64,000 nt of DNA from Meghimatium bilineatum (lineage: Eukaryota; Mollusca; Gastropoda; Stylommatophora; Philomycidae). A program made the translations under genes and the position numbers. The DNA lies in assembly GCA_034231615.1 (NCBI GenBank), contig CM067299.1, forward strand, positions 15,599,834-15,663,833, written 5' to 3'. This document shows positions 35,070-45,620 of this stretch, one piece after another (positions within the stretch are counted from its first letter, which is position 1; each line of letters begins with the position of its first letter). The notes under the pieces are model-generated. The model did no database searches. It saw nothing but the letters and a program-made list of their open reading frames with translations, and was not told the DNA's origin.

Positions 35070-35285
35070 AATTAGAGGCAATAGAGATGTGGTTCTATAG
35101 AAGAATGCTGAGAATACCATGGACTGCCAGAAAAAAAACTAACGTGGAGGTGTTGTAAGAATCAAAAGCGAGACCGACCTAAATCATTAATATCAGAAAA
35201 AGACAATCTTCATTTTATTGGTCACTTCATGAGACAAGAAGGTTTAGAGAAAATCAGCCAGATTTGATGTTGTCTATCCATTATT
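35070..35285 (+). mobile_element. LINE C-terminal fragment, family L2
   Basis: KLEAIEMWFYRRMLRIPWTA then, with frame changes, INIRKRQSSFYWSL. Ends in decayed sequence. Confidence 0.7.
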
Positions 35286-35507
35286 TCCTTTGATCTCCTC
35301 TGCTTCTTTATTCTTGACTTTTCCTTGTATCGTTTTTGACAATAAATCATGTCGGCATACATTTTCAAACAATGTAAATTGTCGTCGTTTTACTATTGAA
35401 AGTAATGGGTCTTGTGTACCCGTATACATATCTATTCTATGTCTTACATATACACTTCTCTTATATTCTCTATGGGAAATGCGTAGAATTCACATGTAAC
35501 ATGTGTA

Positions 35508-35800
35508 TTTCTTCTTCTTCGTCTTCTGCGATCGTTCTCAAACTCCTGCAGATTAGCAGGATGAAGTCCGGAGAACGGAATGCGTTGCATCATAGTTTAC
35601 AGCATTGCTGCAATATCTGCGCCTTTCGGCCTGACACATCCGACTTCAGCATGGCTTTGGGTCACTGGCCCTATATGGGATGGGACAGCCAACTCCATCC
35701 CATAACCTTCGTAGTCGCTTTTTACGACATGCGTGGAAGGTAAACAGTGTTGCTATGTTTTTCTCCCCTTTCGGGCCCCGGCAACACACGGGCGGCATGT
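35508..35800 (-). mobile_element. S1 repeat, longest copy
   Basis: On + strand: CTTCTTCTTCGTCTTCTGCG, TTCTCAAACTCCTGCAGATT, AGTCCGGAGAACGGAATGCG, CTGCGCCTTTCGGCCTGACA, CATCCGACTTCAGCATGG, then GTCGCTTTTTACGACATGCG and CCGGCAACACACGGGCGGCA. It extends further than the other copies and shows the full head. Confidence 0.65.
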
Positions 35801-36245
35801 GTATTCCAAGGAATGTAACCGTCTTTCCTTATCTGCAGAGAGTGTCCAACTCTCACAACGATACAGCGCAACAGAAAGCACTAGTGAGTGATAAAGTCTG
35901 ATTTTCAGTCTAACACTGTTATTGTTTTTTCAAATTACATTTAGCCTGGACATAGAAGCTCAGGCCATTTCTAACCTTATCTTTAATCATGATGTGCATT
36001 TTCTATCGTTACATATGCAGTATCCAAGGTATTTCAAAGTGTTGATCTCTTCAAGATTGTGCCCATTAATCTTGTTGGCTTGTACCTCTGTATCTCTGCT
36101 GTTAAACACAATCTTACTCTTTTCGGTGTTAATTTCCATTCAGTACTTGCTAGTAACTTTTTCCAACTTCGCTGTTACTGTAACACCTGTAGTTTCTGTT
36201 CTGACCCAGCTATACGATTTTATCACCAGCAAAGCGCAAATTGCA
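35800..36245 (-). mobile_element. LINE RT thumb / C-terminal fragment
   Basis: Minus strand pieces: a KSKIVFNSRD-like stretch, KPTRLMGTILK, INTLKYLGYCI, then SLVLSVALYRCESWTLSADK, the 'LVLSxLLYGCExWTL' motif. It abuts the S1 copy on its left. Confidence 0.65.
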
Positions 36246-36339
36246 GATAGGGAGACCTCCGATTGGTATAGACTTATTGCAATAATCCCGAATGGTCTTA
36301 TATATTATGCGCTATAGGTTATGTTATATTTTTGTGGTT

Positions 36340-36840
36340 CCACTTAGCTTTCTCATGATAGTAACTTCTTCCCGGCTTTTGTTGTTGCTTTGTTTATATG
36401 TTGCTTCCATGTCAGTTTATCATCAAAAGTAACTCTGAGGTATATGGGTTGTTTGTCTTCTTTCAAAAGCTCTCCATCTATCTTGATATCACCGGTTTTT
36501 ATGTTGTGGTATAGTGCTGCACTGTGTTAACGCTGACTCACCATCTATTTGCCCATAAGGTTAAGGTATCAATAGCTCTGTGTATTTTTGTTTAGTGGCC
36601 ACTGTCGCATGTTCTTCCGTGCACCAAATCACCAGGTCGTCAGCATACATTGCCACTTTGATCCCGTTTGGTTGTTCGGCAACTAGGTCATTGATGTAAA
36701 CCAAGAAAAGTGTGGGTGGCAGGAGTCCTCCCTGGGGGACTCCATGAGGCAGTGGGACTTTCTTGCTCTTGCGACCATTCACTTGTACCTTGGCTCTTCT
36801 ATTATGCAGGTATGCTTTTACCAATTTGTACATTCTTGAG
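36340..36840 (-). mobile_element. I-like LINE RT palm and thumb, family L4
   Basis: Minus strand: YKLVKAYLHNRRAKVQVNGR, KVPLPHGVPQGGLLPPTLFL, VYINDLVAEQPNGIKVAMYA then DDLVIWCTEEHATVATKQKY. The catalytic YADD and the GVPQG motif are intact. After a frame change come TLWANRW and LLMINxHGSNI-like remnants. It abuts the + strand L2 fragment beginning at 36836. Confidence 0.85.
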
Positions 36841-37405
36841 TTAAGAGGAAAGATGGAACACATTGTAACAACAGGCAAGTTGAAGAGCAAGAGGGGTAGG
36901 GTAAGACTAATACAGAAGATGATTGACAACCTAACATCGTGGCATGGGAGAACATCAATATCTGAAATGATTGACAGCTCACGAAATAGAAGGTTGTGGA
37001 AAGACATGATAACCAACAGGAAAGACATGATAACCAACGGGAAAGACATGATAACCAACGGGAAAGACATGATAACCAACGGGAAAGACATGATAACCAA
37101 CGGGAAAGACATGATAACCAACGGGAAAGACATGATAACCAACAGGAAAGACATGATAACCAACGGAAAAGACACGATAACCAACGGAAAAGACACGATA
37201 ACCAACGGGAAAGACATGATAACCAACAGGAAAGACATGATAACCAACGGGAAAGACACGATAACCAACGGAAAAGACACGATAACCAACGGGAAAGACA
37301 TGATAACCAACACGAAAGACATGATAACCAACGCTATACAGCATGGACCTATGAGGATGGTGTCCCCGACGAATTCCCAATTAAAAAAAAAAGAATATTC
37401 TATTA
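36836..37405 (+). mobile_element. LINE 3' end (L2) with internally expanded codons and poly(A)
   Basis: GKMEHIVTTGKLKSKRGRVR, LIQKMIDNLTSWHGRTSISE, MIDSSRNRRLWKDMITN, then 16 copies of the seven-residue KDMITNG unit, then AIQHGPMRMVSPTNSQ and an A-run at 37383-37392. The family normally has a single 'LWKDMIxN' here, so the array grew inside the element's own ORF end, keeping frame. Confidence 0.8.
36998..37337. repeat. 21-bp minisatellite inside the LINE, 16 copies
   Basis: Unit AAAGACATGATAACCAACGG plus G. Variants CAGG, and GACACG for GACATG, recur in the order R-M, G-T, G-T, G-M twice, showing an 84-bp higher-order unit. The other strand is open too, through the same multiple-of-three effect. 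Confidence 0.9.
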
Positions 37406-37639
37406 GTATTTCTATTTGATAAGACAACACTAGATGTGTTTCTGTAAAATGATGTAAAAATGTTTATAATGGGAGTGACAGAGTGTCTGAGTGTATGACA
37501 TGGATAATCAGACATGACCAAAAGAAAGTGTGGTATAGATCACGCTGATGGTGAATATGTGTTGCAATGAATATCAAAATGTTCAAGATTTGGTGTACAG
37601 TGTTTCTGCTCTGAAACAAGACCAAAACATAAAAATACA

Positions 37640-38275
37640 TGGAGATCTACAACAAGTAAAAATTATCAATAACTTGGACACATAGTCACAAATGATGGCA
37701 GATGTGAAACAGAACTTAAAAGGAGAATAGAAATGGCGAAAAGTACATTCAATGACATGAGGAAAATATTAACATTTAAACAATTTACAAACTTGTTAAA
37801 ACTGAGAATTATAAAATGCTACATTTATTCTATATTAATGTATGGCTCAGAAACATGGACACTAAATACACAATTAGAAGACAGAATTGATGCCTTTGAG
37901 ATGTGGATATATAGAAGAATAGGGAGAATATGGTGGAAAGAGATGAAAATAAATAAAGAAGTGCTAAAAACACTAAATATGAAGAAAGAACTACTAAAAG
38001 AAAAAAAAAATATCAGGCATATAAAATATTTTGGACACATTAAAAGACATGACACCTTTTTGAAGATCTTACTTGAGGGTAAAGTCAAAGGGAAGCGAGC
38101 AAGAGGTTAGGCAGAGATACAAGTGGGAGAGCAACATCACACGATGAACAGGTTATAGTCTAGCAGAGTGCTCCACCAAGACAAGAGACAGGGGATGTTG
38201 GAGATCCGTTGCAGCCAACCTTCGTTGCGGAGACAGCATTCGATGGTGATGTTTCTGCTCTCCTTAAAGCCATCT
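37640..38275 (+). mobile_element. LINE C-terminal fragment, family L7, copy 1
   Basis: KIHGDLQQVKIINN, NDGRCETELKRRIEMAKSTF (after a frame change), NDMRKILTFKQF, YSILMYGSETWTLNTQLEDR, AFEMWIYRRIGRIWWKEMKI, IRHIKYFGHIKRHDTFLKIL then LEGKVKGKRARG. The 3' part (GACAAGAGACAGGGGATGTT, CAGCCAACCTTCGTTGCGGA) matches 32030-32160 inverted. Typical post-RT region with the 'YGSExWTL' motif. Confidence 0.8.
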
Positions 38276-38329
38276 TGTTTTTCTGTAATTACTTCTTGTT
38301 ACTTGTGATTTATTCTGTATGAAGACCGT

Positions 38330-38720
38330 TATAAATGTGAGACGAACATGGTAGGGCTATGGTTGTCATGTGACGTATTCCTTCCAGAACGTTGTCTTCC
38401 CAATGAACTCTCTGAACCTCTCTCTGTCTTGGGCGATGTGGCTTGCATTTTCTAGCGATGTATTCATGTTATCTTTAATGTCGTCAGTCCATCGTCTTCT
38501 TGGTCTGCCCCTTCTCCTCTACCCAGGTACTCTTCCCTCCATTATTTGTCTTTCTAAACAGTTATGTCTCTTTATATGACCAAACAGGTGTAGTTTTCTT
38601 TTTGTTATTGTGTTTAGTAACCAACACTCTGGAATATTCAGTGTGTTTATAATATCTGAGTTTCTGATTTTATCCTTCCATGATATTCTAAGTATCTTCC
38701 TGTATCATTTCATCTCGAAG
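38330..38720 (-). mobile_element. LINE C-terminal fragment, family L3, copy 2
   Basis: Same order as 15920-16400: TCTTTATATGACCAAACAGG, GGTCTGCCCCTTCTCCTCTA and TTCATTGGGAAGACAACGTT (minus) line up base for base with few changes. Confidence 0.75.
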
Positions 38721-38756
38721 TAATATGATAGAGATGTTAATTGTTATCCTGCAGAA

Positions 38757-38935
38757 TACATCCACACGACTAGAACAAGTGTTTCAGCACTTCTAAGTAA
38801 TAAAGGGGAGATGAGCAGACTCCTAGATATGTCTTTGGAAACTGAACATCCACACGACTAGAACAAGTGTTTCAGCACTTCTAAGTAATAAAGGGGAGAT
38901 GAGCAGACTCCTAGATATGTCTTTGGAAACTGCGA
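38757..38935. repeat. 88-bp perfect tandem duplication
   Basis: From ACATCCACACGACTAGAACA to CTTTGGAAACTGA, present twice with no visible difference, so recent. Confidence 0.95.
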
Positions 38936-38939
38936 GTTA

Positions 38940-39534
38940 CCTAAACATAGTCAATCACATTGTTCCTGTGGGGTTTTTATGGTCTTTTTAAAAACCTCCT
39001 GTTTTACTTCTTTACTTCTTTAATTAAATGTTATGCTCTATTTTTATTAAGCAGGGCTCAACCTCTCACCTCTATTTATCTACGGGGCTGGAGATGACAC
39101 TATGATTGATTTGGTAGTTACTCATAATTCTTGCCCCATTGCCAAGTCTACAAGAAAGTACAAAATTCGTTGATAGTTAAACGTAAGAAACAGGAAAATG
39201 GAAGATATTATTCACAGAACATAAAGCTGCCATTCCTGTCTGCTATTCAAGCGGTCTAAAATACCAGCTAGTATTTTACCAACTGACGGTAAACTAACTT
39301 GGACACGAACGCCGTCAGCTCACGGTGTATCACTTCAAGACAACCTACAGATACCAATGAGACACTGAAGTTCGTCTTCCTCCGTATTCCAACCTGCTCT
39401 CCTACTTAGACGCGTTGCGCTTTGTCGCCCGCGACGAATGAGATTTCTAGAAATATTTGGTCACCGCACAAGATTCAACGACGGACTATCACCAATCATT
39501 GTGAATCGTCTTAAAGTAATTGGAACTCTACATT
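38940..39534. other. Unassigned
   Basis: No family recognised. 39300-39480 is locally GC-richer than its surroundings. Confidence 0.4.
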
Positions 39535-39740
39535 AATTCACATATTTTATTGATGACTTCTCTCTTGAAATTAATTTGGATTATGAGTTTAAAAGTTCTC
39601 TAGCAGTAATCAGTGTAACTCGATTCTTCTTAGACATCTTTAATGAAAGTTTATCGAGAGCAAGTATTATTAACTGCGCAGAGTTTGGGAAATTTGAAGC
39701 AGGTCTATTTCAGTGTTGTCTGGGGAAACAATGTATGTAT
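39535..39740 (+). CDS. Possible host exon upstream of the 40.1 kb gene (weak)
   Basis: Open frame FSLEINLDYEFKSSLAVISV, TRFFLDIFNESLSRASIINC, AEFGKFEAGLFQCCLGKQCM. Good acceptor options at CGATTCTTCTTAG (39639). The best donor, AAT/GTATGT (39732), gives phase 1, which does not join the next exon in frame. Only the weak TTG/GTCTTA keeps phase 0. The helix-like composition is protein-like, but I cannot confirm it. Confidence 0.25.
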
Positions 39741-40135
39741 TTGGTCTTATTAATTGAGGATTAAAATAATTTGTTGTGAAATGTTTGAATAATATCTGAT
39801 AAAAAGACAATCTAGATAATGGTAATTATGTTTTTTTTGGGTGTGTGGATATGCAGACATTTTAAGAAAGCGAAAGTCTAATTAACTTTTACTTGCATAA
39901 TTAACTATTCTCTATTGGAAATACATTTTTTTCAAATTTGTTCAAAAATAATATATTTCGTTTTTATTTTTTTATTTTGTCACCGATAATCATCAAGATT
40001 GTAGTTTTTCCTGGCTTTTTTTAAAGGTTCCTTTGTTTTTAACCGATCTATAGAATTTAATAAACTCTGCGAAAGAAATAGTGTTATAACTTTTATGTTT
40101 TGTTTCCTGAGATATTACATGTGTTTCAAATGTAG

Positions 40136-40482
40136 ACGAGTGATATATCAGTGACTCTGGAAGTCTCTCATTTCATTCTGGGATTAGAAACTGAATTGGA
40201 AGTTGTATCAATGCTACAGAAACAACACCAGGAACTAAATCAAATTATATCAAAGGTATGTCATCTCATTGTATATATGCTACTACATAATACGTGCTTG
40301 TATGAATATGTATGTTCTATTATATGTCGGTAATTTTTCTTTAGAAGAGAGTCATAATCATAGATGAGGGAAATAAATTTATCTGTACCACATGTAACAA
40401 CCATCAAGGACTTCGTTTAAAAAAAAATGTACAGTGCACCGAATGCAGCCCTTTAAGACAAATATTTCATTATCTATCTTAA
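40136..40482 (+). CDS. Candidate 3' end of an unrecognised host gene (two exons)
   Basis: Exon 1: acceptor AAATGTAG, 120 bp (40136-40255), exactly 40 codons, donor AAG/GTATGT. Intron 89 bp (40256-40344) ending TTTTTCTTTAG. Exon 2: 40345-40482, 45 codons and TAA. Joined protein: SVTLEVSHFILGLETELEVV, SMLQKQHQELNQIISK, then KRVIIIDEGNKFICTTCNNH and QCTECSPLRQIF. The first part looks helical/coiled; the second has CxxC-x16-CxxC, possibly a zinc-binding pair. Both introns are phase 0 and both splice sites are good, unlike the transposon fragments around it. I do not recognise the family; no promoter or start is visible. Confidence 0.45.
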
Positions 40483-40591
40483 TTTAAATTTAAGACACAT
40501 TTCATGGTAATGCATATTCATATTTTGACATAGTTAATATTAAACTAAATATCTATTAATTATACACATTAAAAATATTTATATACAGAGG

Positions 40592-40593
<2 letters not shown>

Positions 40594-40637
<44 letters not shown>
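40594..40637. repeat. (AT)n microsatellite
   Basis: About 44 bp of AT. Confidence 0.95.
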
Positions 40638-40639
<2 letters not shown>

Positions 40640-41399
40640 CCATCAGCTCACCAGGCTCAGGAACATTGACATAGAAGTTAACTTGAGAAGCTGTTGTGTT
40701 GTGTTTTTACACATGAACTGTATCCTGGCTGTTTATGGTCAGCCTTTTTGTTTTATGATCCTCGTGGTTGTGAATTCTGATTTGTATCTCGTCGTCTGCT
40801 CCACATGTTCATTTATTTGAAAGTTCCGTGAGCATTTTTGATTGAAATACGAAATTACTTACTCTAAGCAATACTCTCGACAAGCAGCGCTGTTCTGTGT
40901 TGAAAGGGGCAGAGCACTCATGGAGATACAAGAATGTAAGAAAGTTAACAGCTCTAAACACATTTTATGAAGAATTTTGTATTTTTTTAAAATACCGAAA
41001 TAATTACATTTTCCATTCACATACAGACTAAATAATACGAAAGAGTATATTACGTTTTCAAAATTAACGTTTCAACTATTAGGTCTTTATTAAATCACCG
41101 AGCAAAATGTAATCTCAGTAATATAATGTTAAGTCACTCGCTCACCGATCAGTGTTGTGAGTTCACTCCTGATTGAAAAATTGCCTCCTTGATTCACCCA
41201 ACCATAACAAGCAGGATACCAGAACTCAAGCTCTTGGAAGGTGACAATAATGCACAATCGCTACTTCTCTGATAATATTAAGTATATATGGGGTAACTAG
41301 AGTACAATGAAGTCAATCCTATAGTCCAATCTACGTCAATTATTTTTCACTCATACTATTGAGGTAGAAGACAAACGTGCAACACAATTATATATAACC
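40640..41399. other. Unassigned, one hammerhead-like motif
   Basis: At 41064-41097 the minus strand reads AATAAAGACCTAATAGTTGA then AACGTTAAT, similar to the dispersed motif but without a clear CTGANGA. Nothing else. Confidence 0.35.
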
Positions 41400-41500
41400 G
41401 GAAATATGGCTACGCTTAACGGCAAGTGTGGATACTATTAACCATCATTCACCTGCGGAAAAGACAATAGACAATTGGAAAGATAGTGAATAGATAACCC
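41400..41500 (+). mobile_element. LINE L6 3' terminus
   Basis: ACGCTTAACGGCAAGTGTGG, ATACTATTAACCATCATTCA, matching 18103-18145 after the L6 coding part. A short 3' fragment. Confidence 0.7.
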
Positions 41501-41637
41501 AGGCTGAATAGCAATTAATTTTTGAATTAATTGATGACTAGTGCTGTTAACTAATCTACCATTACCAGTTCACATGTTTATTTTAAAAATAGAAAACACT
41601 ACTGACCTATAAATGCACGTTAAACACACTCACCATA

Positions 41638-42218
41638 TCTGTAATAATATAATATCTGTTTATCTGATATCTGTAGTAATATAATATCTGTTTATCTAAT
41701 ATCTGTAATAATATAATATATGTTTATCTAATATCTGTAATAATATAATATCTGTTTATCTGATATCTGTAGTAATATAATATCTGTTTATCTAATATCT
41801 GTAATAATATAATATCTGATATCTGTAGTAATATAATATATGTTTATCTAATATCTGTAATAATATAATATCTGTTTATCTAATATATGTAATAATATAA
41901 TATCTGTTTATCTAATATATGTAGTAATATAATATCTGTTTATCTAATATCTGTAGTAATATAATATCTGTTTATCTAATATCTGTAGTAATATAATATC
42001 TGTTTATCTAATATCTGTAGTAATATAATATCTGTTTATCCGATGTCTGTAGTAATATAATATCTGTTTATCTAATATCTGTAATAATATAATATCTGTT
42101 TATCTAATATCTGTAGTAATATAATATCTGTTTATCTAATATCTGTAGTAATATAATATATGTTTATCTAATATCTGTAGTAATATAATATCTGTTTATC
42201 TAATATATGTAGTAATAA
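41638..42218. repeat. 32-bp minisatellite, about 18 copies
   Basis: Unit AATATCTGTAGTAATATAAT plus ATCTGTTTATCT, with GTAGTA/GTAATA and ATCTG/ATATG variants. Confidence 0.9.
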
Positions 42219-42319
42219 AACGCATCCATATAAACATAATTACATCCACTGCACACATTTTATCCACACCAGTACAGCCAAATTAATGCAATTATAAACA
42301 TAAACAAACAACATGCTTC

Positions 42320-43370
42320 TTCTTCTCGTTCGCAGTTTGACTTGTCTACACAGCAAGTCCTGATTTCTTAATAAATGCTGCTGTATTTGAAAGCTCCTTA
42401 GTGCTCCCATACATCTTTCTGTGGATATCCATCTCTGTGGGCCAGTGTTCTTCCCTTAACTGGTTTAGTATATTGCAGTCTTGCAGGATATGTTCAGAGG
42501 TCTGTGCTGCCTGAACCAGTCTTAGTCTATTTAAGTGGCTGTTTAATCTGTTGTGTCCTTTCCTGAGGCGGAAGATAATAACCTGGTCTGCTCTGTTGAG
42601 ATATTGATAATTGTCTTTTGGGTGGTCGACTTTCCTGATGGTTTTGATGAGGATCCTTTTTTCTTGGTAGGTGATTTCTTGGTCTTTTTGTTCCTGTGTT
42701 GCTCCATCCTTTGTCAGTTATCTGCTTCTTCATTTCCTGGTATGCCACAGTGGGATGGTATCCACTGTAGTATTACCCTTCTTTGGATGCTCACTTCTCG
42801 CATGGCTTTCTTCAGGTCTGGCAGTTTACCGCTCTCAGTGGCTTGTAGGACAGACATAGCATCAGTACGAAATACCACCTGTTGACATTGGTTTGTTGTG
42901 TTTTTAATTATTTCTGCAGTAATGTTTAAAGCATATACTTCTGCAGAATAGTTGGAGCAAAATATTTCAGTTGGTGAATATGTGGATTCATTTTCTTTTT
43001 CGGGATATTTTATGGCTCGCCAGCACCTCCATTCTTCACTGCTAACGTTGCTTATCCGTCGGTATATCCATGCTTCTCTGGGGTACCTATCTTCAATCAT
43101 GTTGCATACTATTGTTTTCTTTTGGAGATAATTCAGTTCTATGATAGTGTAGTGGTTGTTTATGGTGGTTCTGATAGTGAGATATGGGTATTACTCCCAC
43201 GGAACTGGGAAAAGTGTTGGTGTTATCTCTCTTGTTGTCTGGTAGTTCTTCCTTATATTCTCTGTTTAGTTTTTTAGATCGGTGTATAAAACTGCTCCTC
43301 TTCAGTCTCCCACTGGCTAGGTCACCGTATCTGGTGATCCATATTATAGTTCTGGTCTAATTGCACCTAT
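42320..43370 (-). mobile_element. I-like LINE RNase H and 3' end, family L4
   Basis: Minus strand from 43365: DLASGRLKRSSFIHRSKKLN, then WIYRRISNVSSEEWRCWRAI, SNYSAEVYALNITAEIIKNT, QQVVFRTDAMSVLQATESGK, and VILQWIPSHCGIPGNEEADN, covering RNase H from its second acidic motif to the final HCGIPGNExAD. After frame changes the tail (LRLVQAAQTSEHILQDC-like) is visible, and the element ends GTCAAACTGCGAACGAGAAG at about 42350-42320. One open segment of 128 codons remains. Confidence 0.85.
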
Positions 43371-43374
43371 ATAT

Positions 43375-43490
43375 ACACAATCATAGAAACTCATAAACAT
43401 GAACAAACACAATCATAGAAACTCATAAACATGAACAAACACAATCATAGAAACTCATAAACATAAACAAACACAATCATAGAAACACAG
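43375..43490. repeat. 32-bp minisatellite, 3.5 copies
   Basis: Unit CACAATCATAGAAACTCATA plus AACATGAACAAA. Confidence 0.9.
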
Positions 43491-44105
43491 TGCAATAATG
43501 GTTGCCTTGTTGTTTGTTTTCTGATGGATGCCCCATTCAACCTAGGAATACATTTCTTTTTGGTTACATCAGAGCGTCTGGGGGCCTGTCTGTTTCTTGT
43601 GGTGTGGTTGCTAATTTTGCTACCCAGCCGGACTGCAGTTATGGCTTCTAGTTGTAGTTCTTACAAGGACTAATTTGTGGCTTGTTCTTGATCCTGTGAA
43701 TGACTATGGTGTGGCTTGATGGTGATCACTATTAGAAATTTTCGGCTGCGCTTTGGAGTGGACGCCTGGGCGTAGCCGTGGAGGATACTGCAATGTGAGG
43801 TCATCTATTGGATGTTGATTGCCGTAATATATACATAATACAAAATGAACTAAGAGTGTTAAGGCTTCTTTAAGTAAGGCATTCTCCATTCATCCACATA
43901 TACTAATCAGTAAAGTAATACTATATCATATATATTATAACAGTTGTCCTTACGTGACCATGTCGCTTGATACTCTCCCAGAAAATGTCTCATTCATGCA
44001 TTCATTTTTCTTCGGTTGAATTCTGATCATAAAGTGTGCTCCAAAATAGTGTCAATGCTCTAAACTCTGTATACACATAACAATCGTGAAACTCTGTATA
44101 TTTCT
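43491..44105. other. Unassigned
   Basis: No clear gene; may include 5' remains of the LINE beyond 43370, but I could not find motifs. Confidence 0.35.
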
Positions 44106-44109
44106 GTGG

Positions 44110-44335
44110 TACAAGCAAGTGATGAGACGTTCCTCGATGACATAGATGTTCTTCACGTTACGGTGAAGGGTGGAAGAAGACTAGGTGCAGAGAAGAAGAC
44201 ATGGCTGGATAATATCAGGTACTGGACAAGGTGTGAAGTATTCAAACACACCAGGATGATAGAGAATATGTGGAGATCTTTCTGCATCGAATGTCTGAAT
44301 GTGACACCCTTACGAACCTTCGGGTTATGGGTTTT
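44110..44335 (+). mobile_element. LINE C-terminal fragment, family L8, ending in (ATT)n
   Basis: VTVKGGRRLGAEKKTWLDNI, RYWTRCEVFKHTRMIENMWR, SFCIECLNVTPLRTFG then a short run into (TTA)n. The terminal ATT array at 44332-44433 looks grown from the element's 3' tail. Confidence 0.75.
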
Positions 44336-44389
44336 ATTATTAGTTATTATTATTATTATTAATATTATTATTATTATTATTATTATTAC

Positions 44390-44432
<43 letters not shown>

Positions 44433-44433
44433 T
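44332..44433. repeat. (ATT)n microsatellite at a LINE 3' end
   Basis: About 100 bp of ATT with a few interruptions (ATTAATATT, ACT). Confidence 0.95.
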
Positions 44434-44724
44434 ACAATTGTGCAACACAACAGTAAAAATGAACTTACATAAAATTTATTCTAGGGAAAGTAAACACCGT
44501 AGTGTAATATATATATAAATAGACAGGCAGGCACACAGGCAGGCAGACAGACAGATATTTATTGTGCTATATGGAGCAAAAAATACTTAATTTAGTCATA
44601 CTTTAAATTAATAGCCAGTGTAAGTAAAGTCAGGATCGGAAATGGGAGTAAATAATAGCAGTACTATTTACCTTCAATGAGGTTGTACGAGTAGAATAAG
44701 GAGGCTTTGACATATAGGGGCAAA

Positions 44725-44865
44725 GAAGATATCCTGAAGTCGGATGTGTCATACCACAAGGGGTAGATCACAGCTAAGCTGTAAAGAATGAGAAAAACTG
44801 ATTCCGTTCTCCTGGTTACATCCTGCTAAACTGCAAGAGTTGACCACCTGACAATAAAGATATTA
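44725..44865 (+). mobile_element. S1 repeat fragment
   Basis: CTGAAGTCGGATGTGTCATA, then GATTCCGTTCTCCTGG and ACATCCTGCTAAACTGCAAG, in S1 order. Confidence 0.55.
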
Positions 44866-44974
44866 ATTTCTATTCCAGGGTGCTAAGAATAGGAACACAG
44901 TATTCTTTTCTTTCCATGTATGTCCTAGAAGGCGAATAAGGGTTGTGTCTCAGTTACGTACGTTTGTCTTCTCA

Positions 44975-45620
44975 AATAATCTTCATGGATAAGATGCAAG
45001 CCCACGAACACTGCACTTTTGTCTTCTATCAAATAATCCTCATGGATAAGATGCAAGCCCACGAACACTGCACTTTTGTCTTCTATCAAATAATCCTCAT
45101 GGATAAGATGCAAGCCCACGAACACTGCACTTTTGTCTTCTATCAAATAATCCTCATGGATAAGATGCAAGCCCACGAACACTGCACTTTTGTCTTCTAT
45201 CAAATAATCCTCATGGATAAGATGCAAGCCCACGAACACTGCACTTTTGTCTTCTATCAAATAACCCTCATGGATAAGATGCAAGCCCACGAACACTGCA
45301 CTTTTGTCTTCTATCAAATAATCCTCATGGATAAGATGCAAGCCCACGAACACTGCACTTTTGTCTTCTATCAAATAACCCTCATGGATAAGATGCAAGC
45401 CCACGAACACTGCACTTTTGTCTTCTATCAAATAATCCTCATGGATAAGATGCAAGCCCACGAACACTGCACTTTTGTCTTCTATCAAATAATCTTCATG
45501 GATAAGATGCCAGCCCACGAACACTGCACTTTTGTCTTCTATCAAATAACCCTCATGGATAAGATGCCAGCCCACGAACACTGCACTTTTGTCTTCTATC
45601 AAATAATCCTCATGGATGAC
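44975..45620. repeat. 57-bp minisatellite, 11 copies, open on both strands
   Basis: Nearly identical 57-bp units containing CATGGATAAGATGCAAGCCC, ACGAACACTGCACTTTTGTC and TTCTATCAAATAATCCT. Because 57 is 19 codons, an open frame of about 240 codons exists on each strand (+: DKMQAHEHCTFVFYQIIL; -: HEDYLIEDKSAVFVGLHL). Flanks are not gene-like, and copy differences are not obviously codon-biased. Confidence 0.95.

Noticed and set aside
36979-37406. Additional open frames over the KDMITNG array
   Set aside because: Other-frame readings of the same 21-bp repeat; only the LINE frame has meaning.
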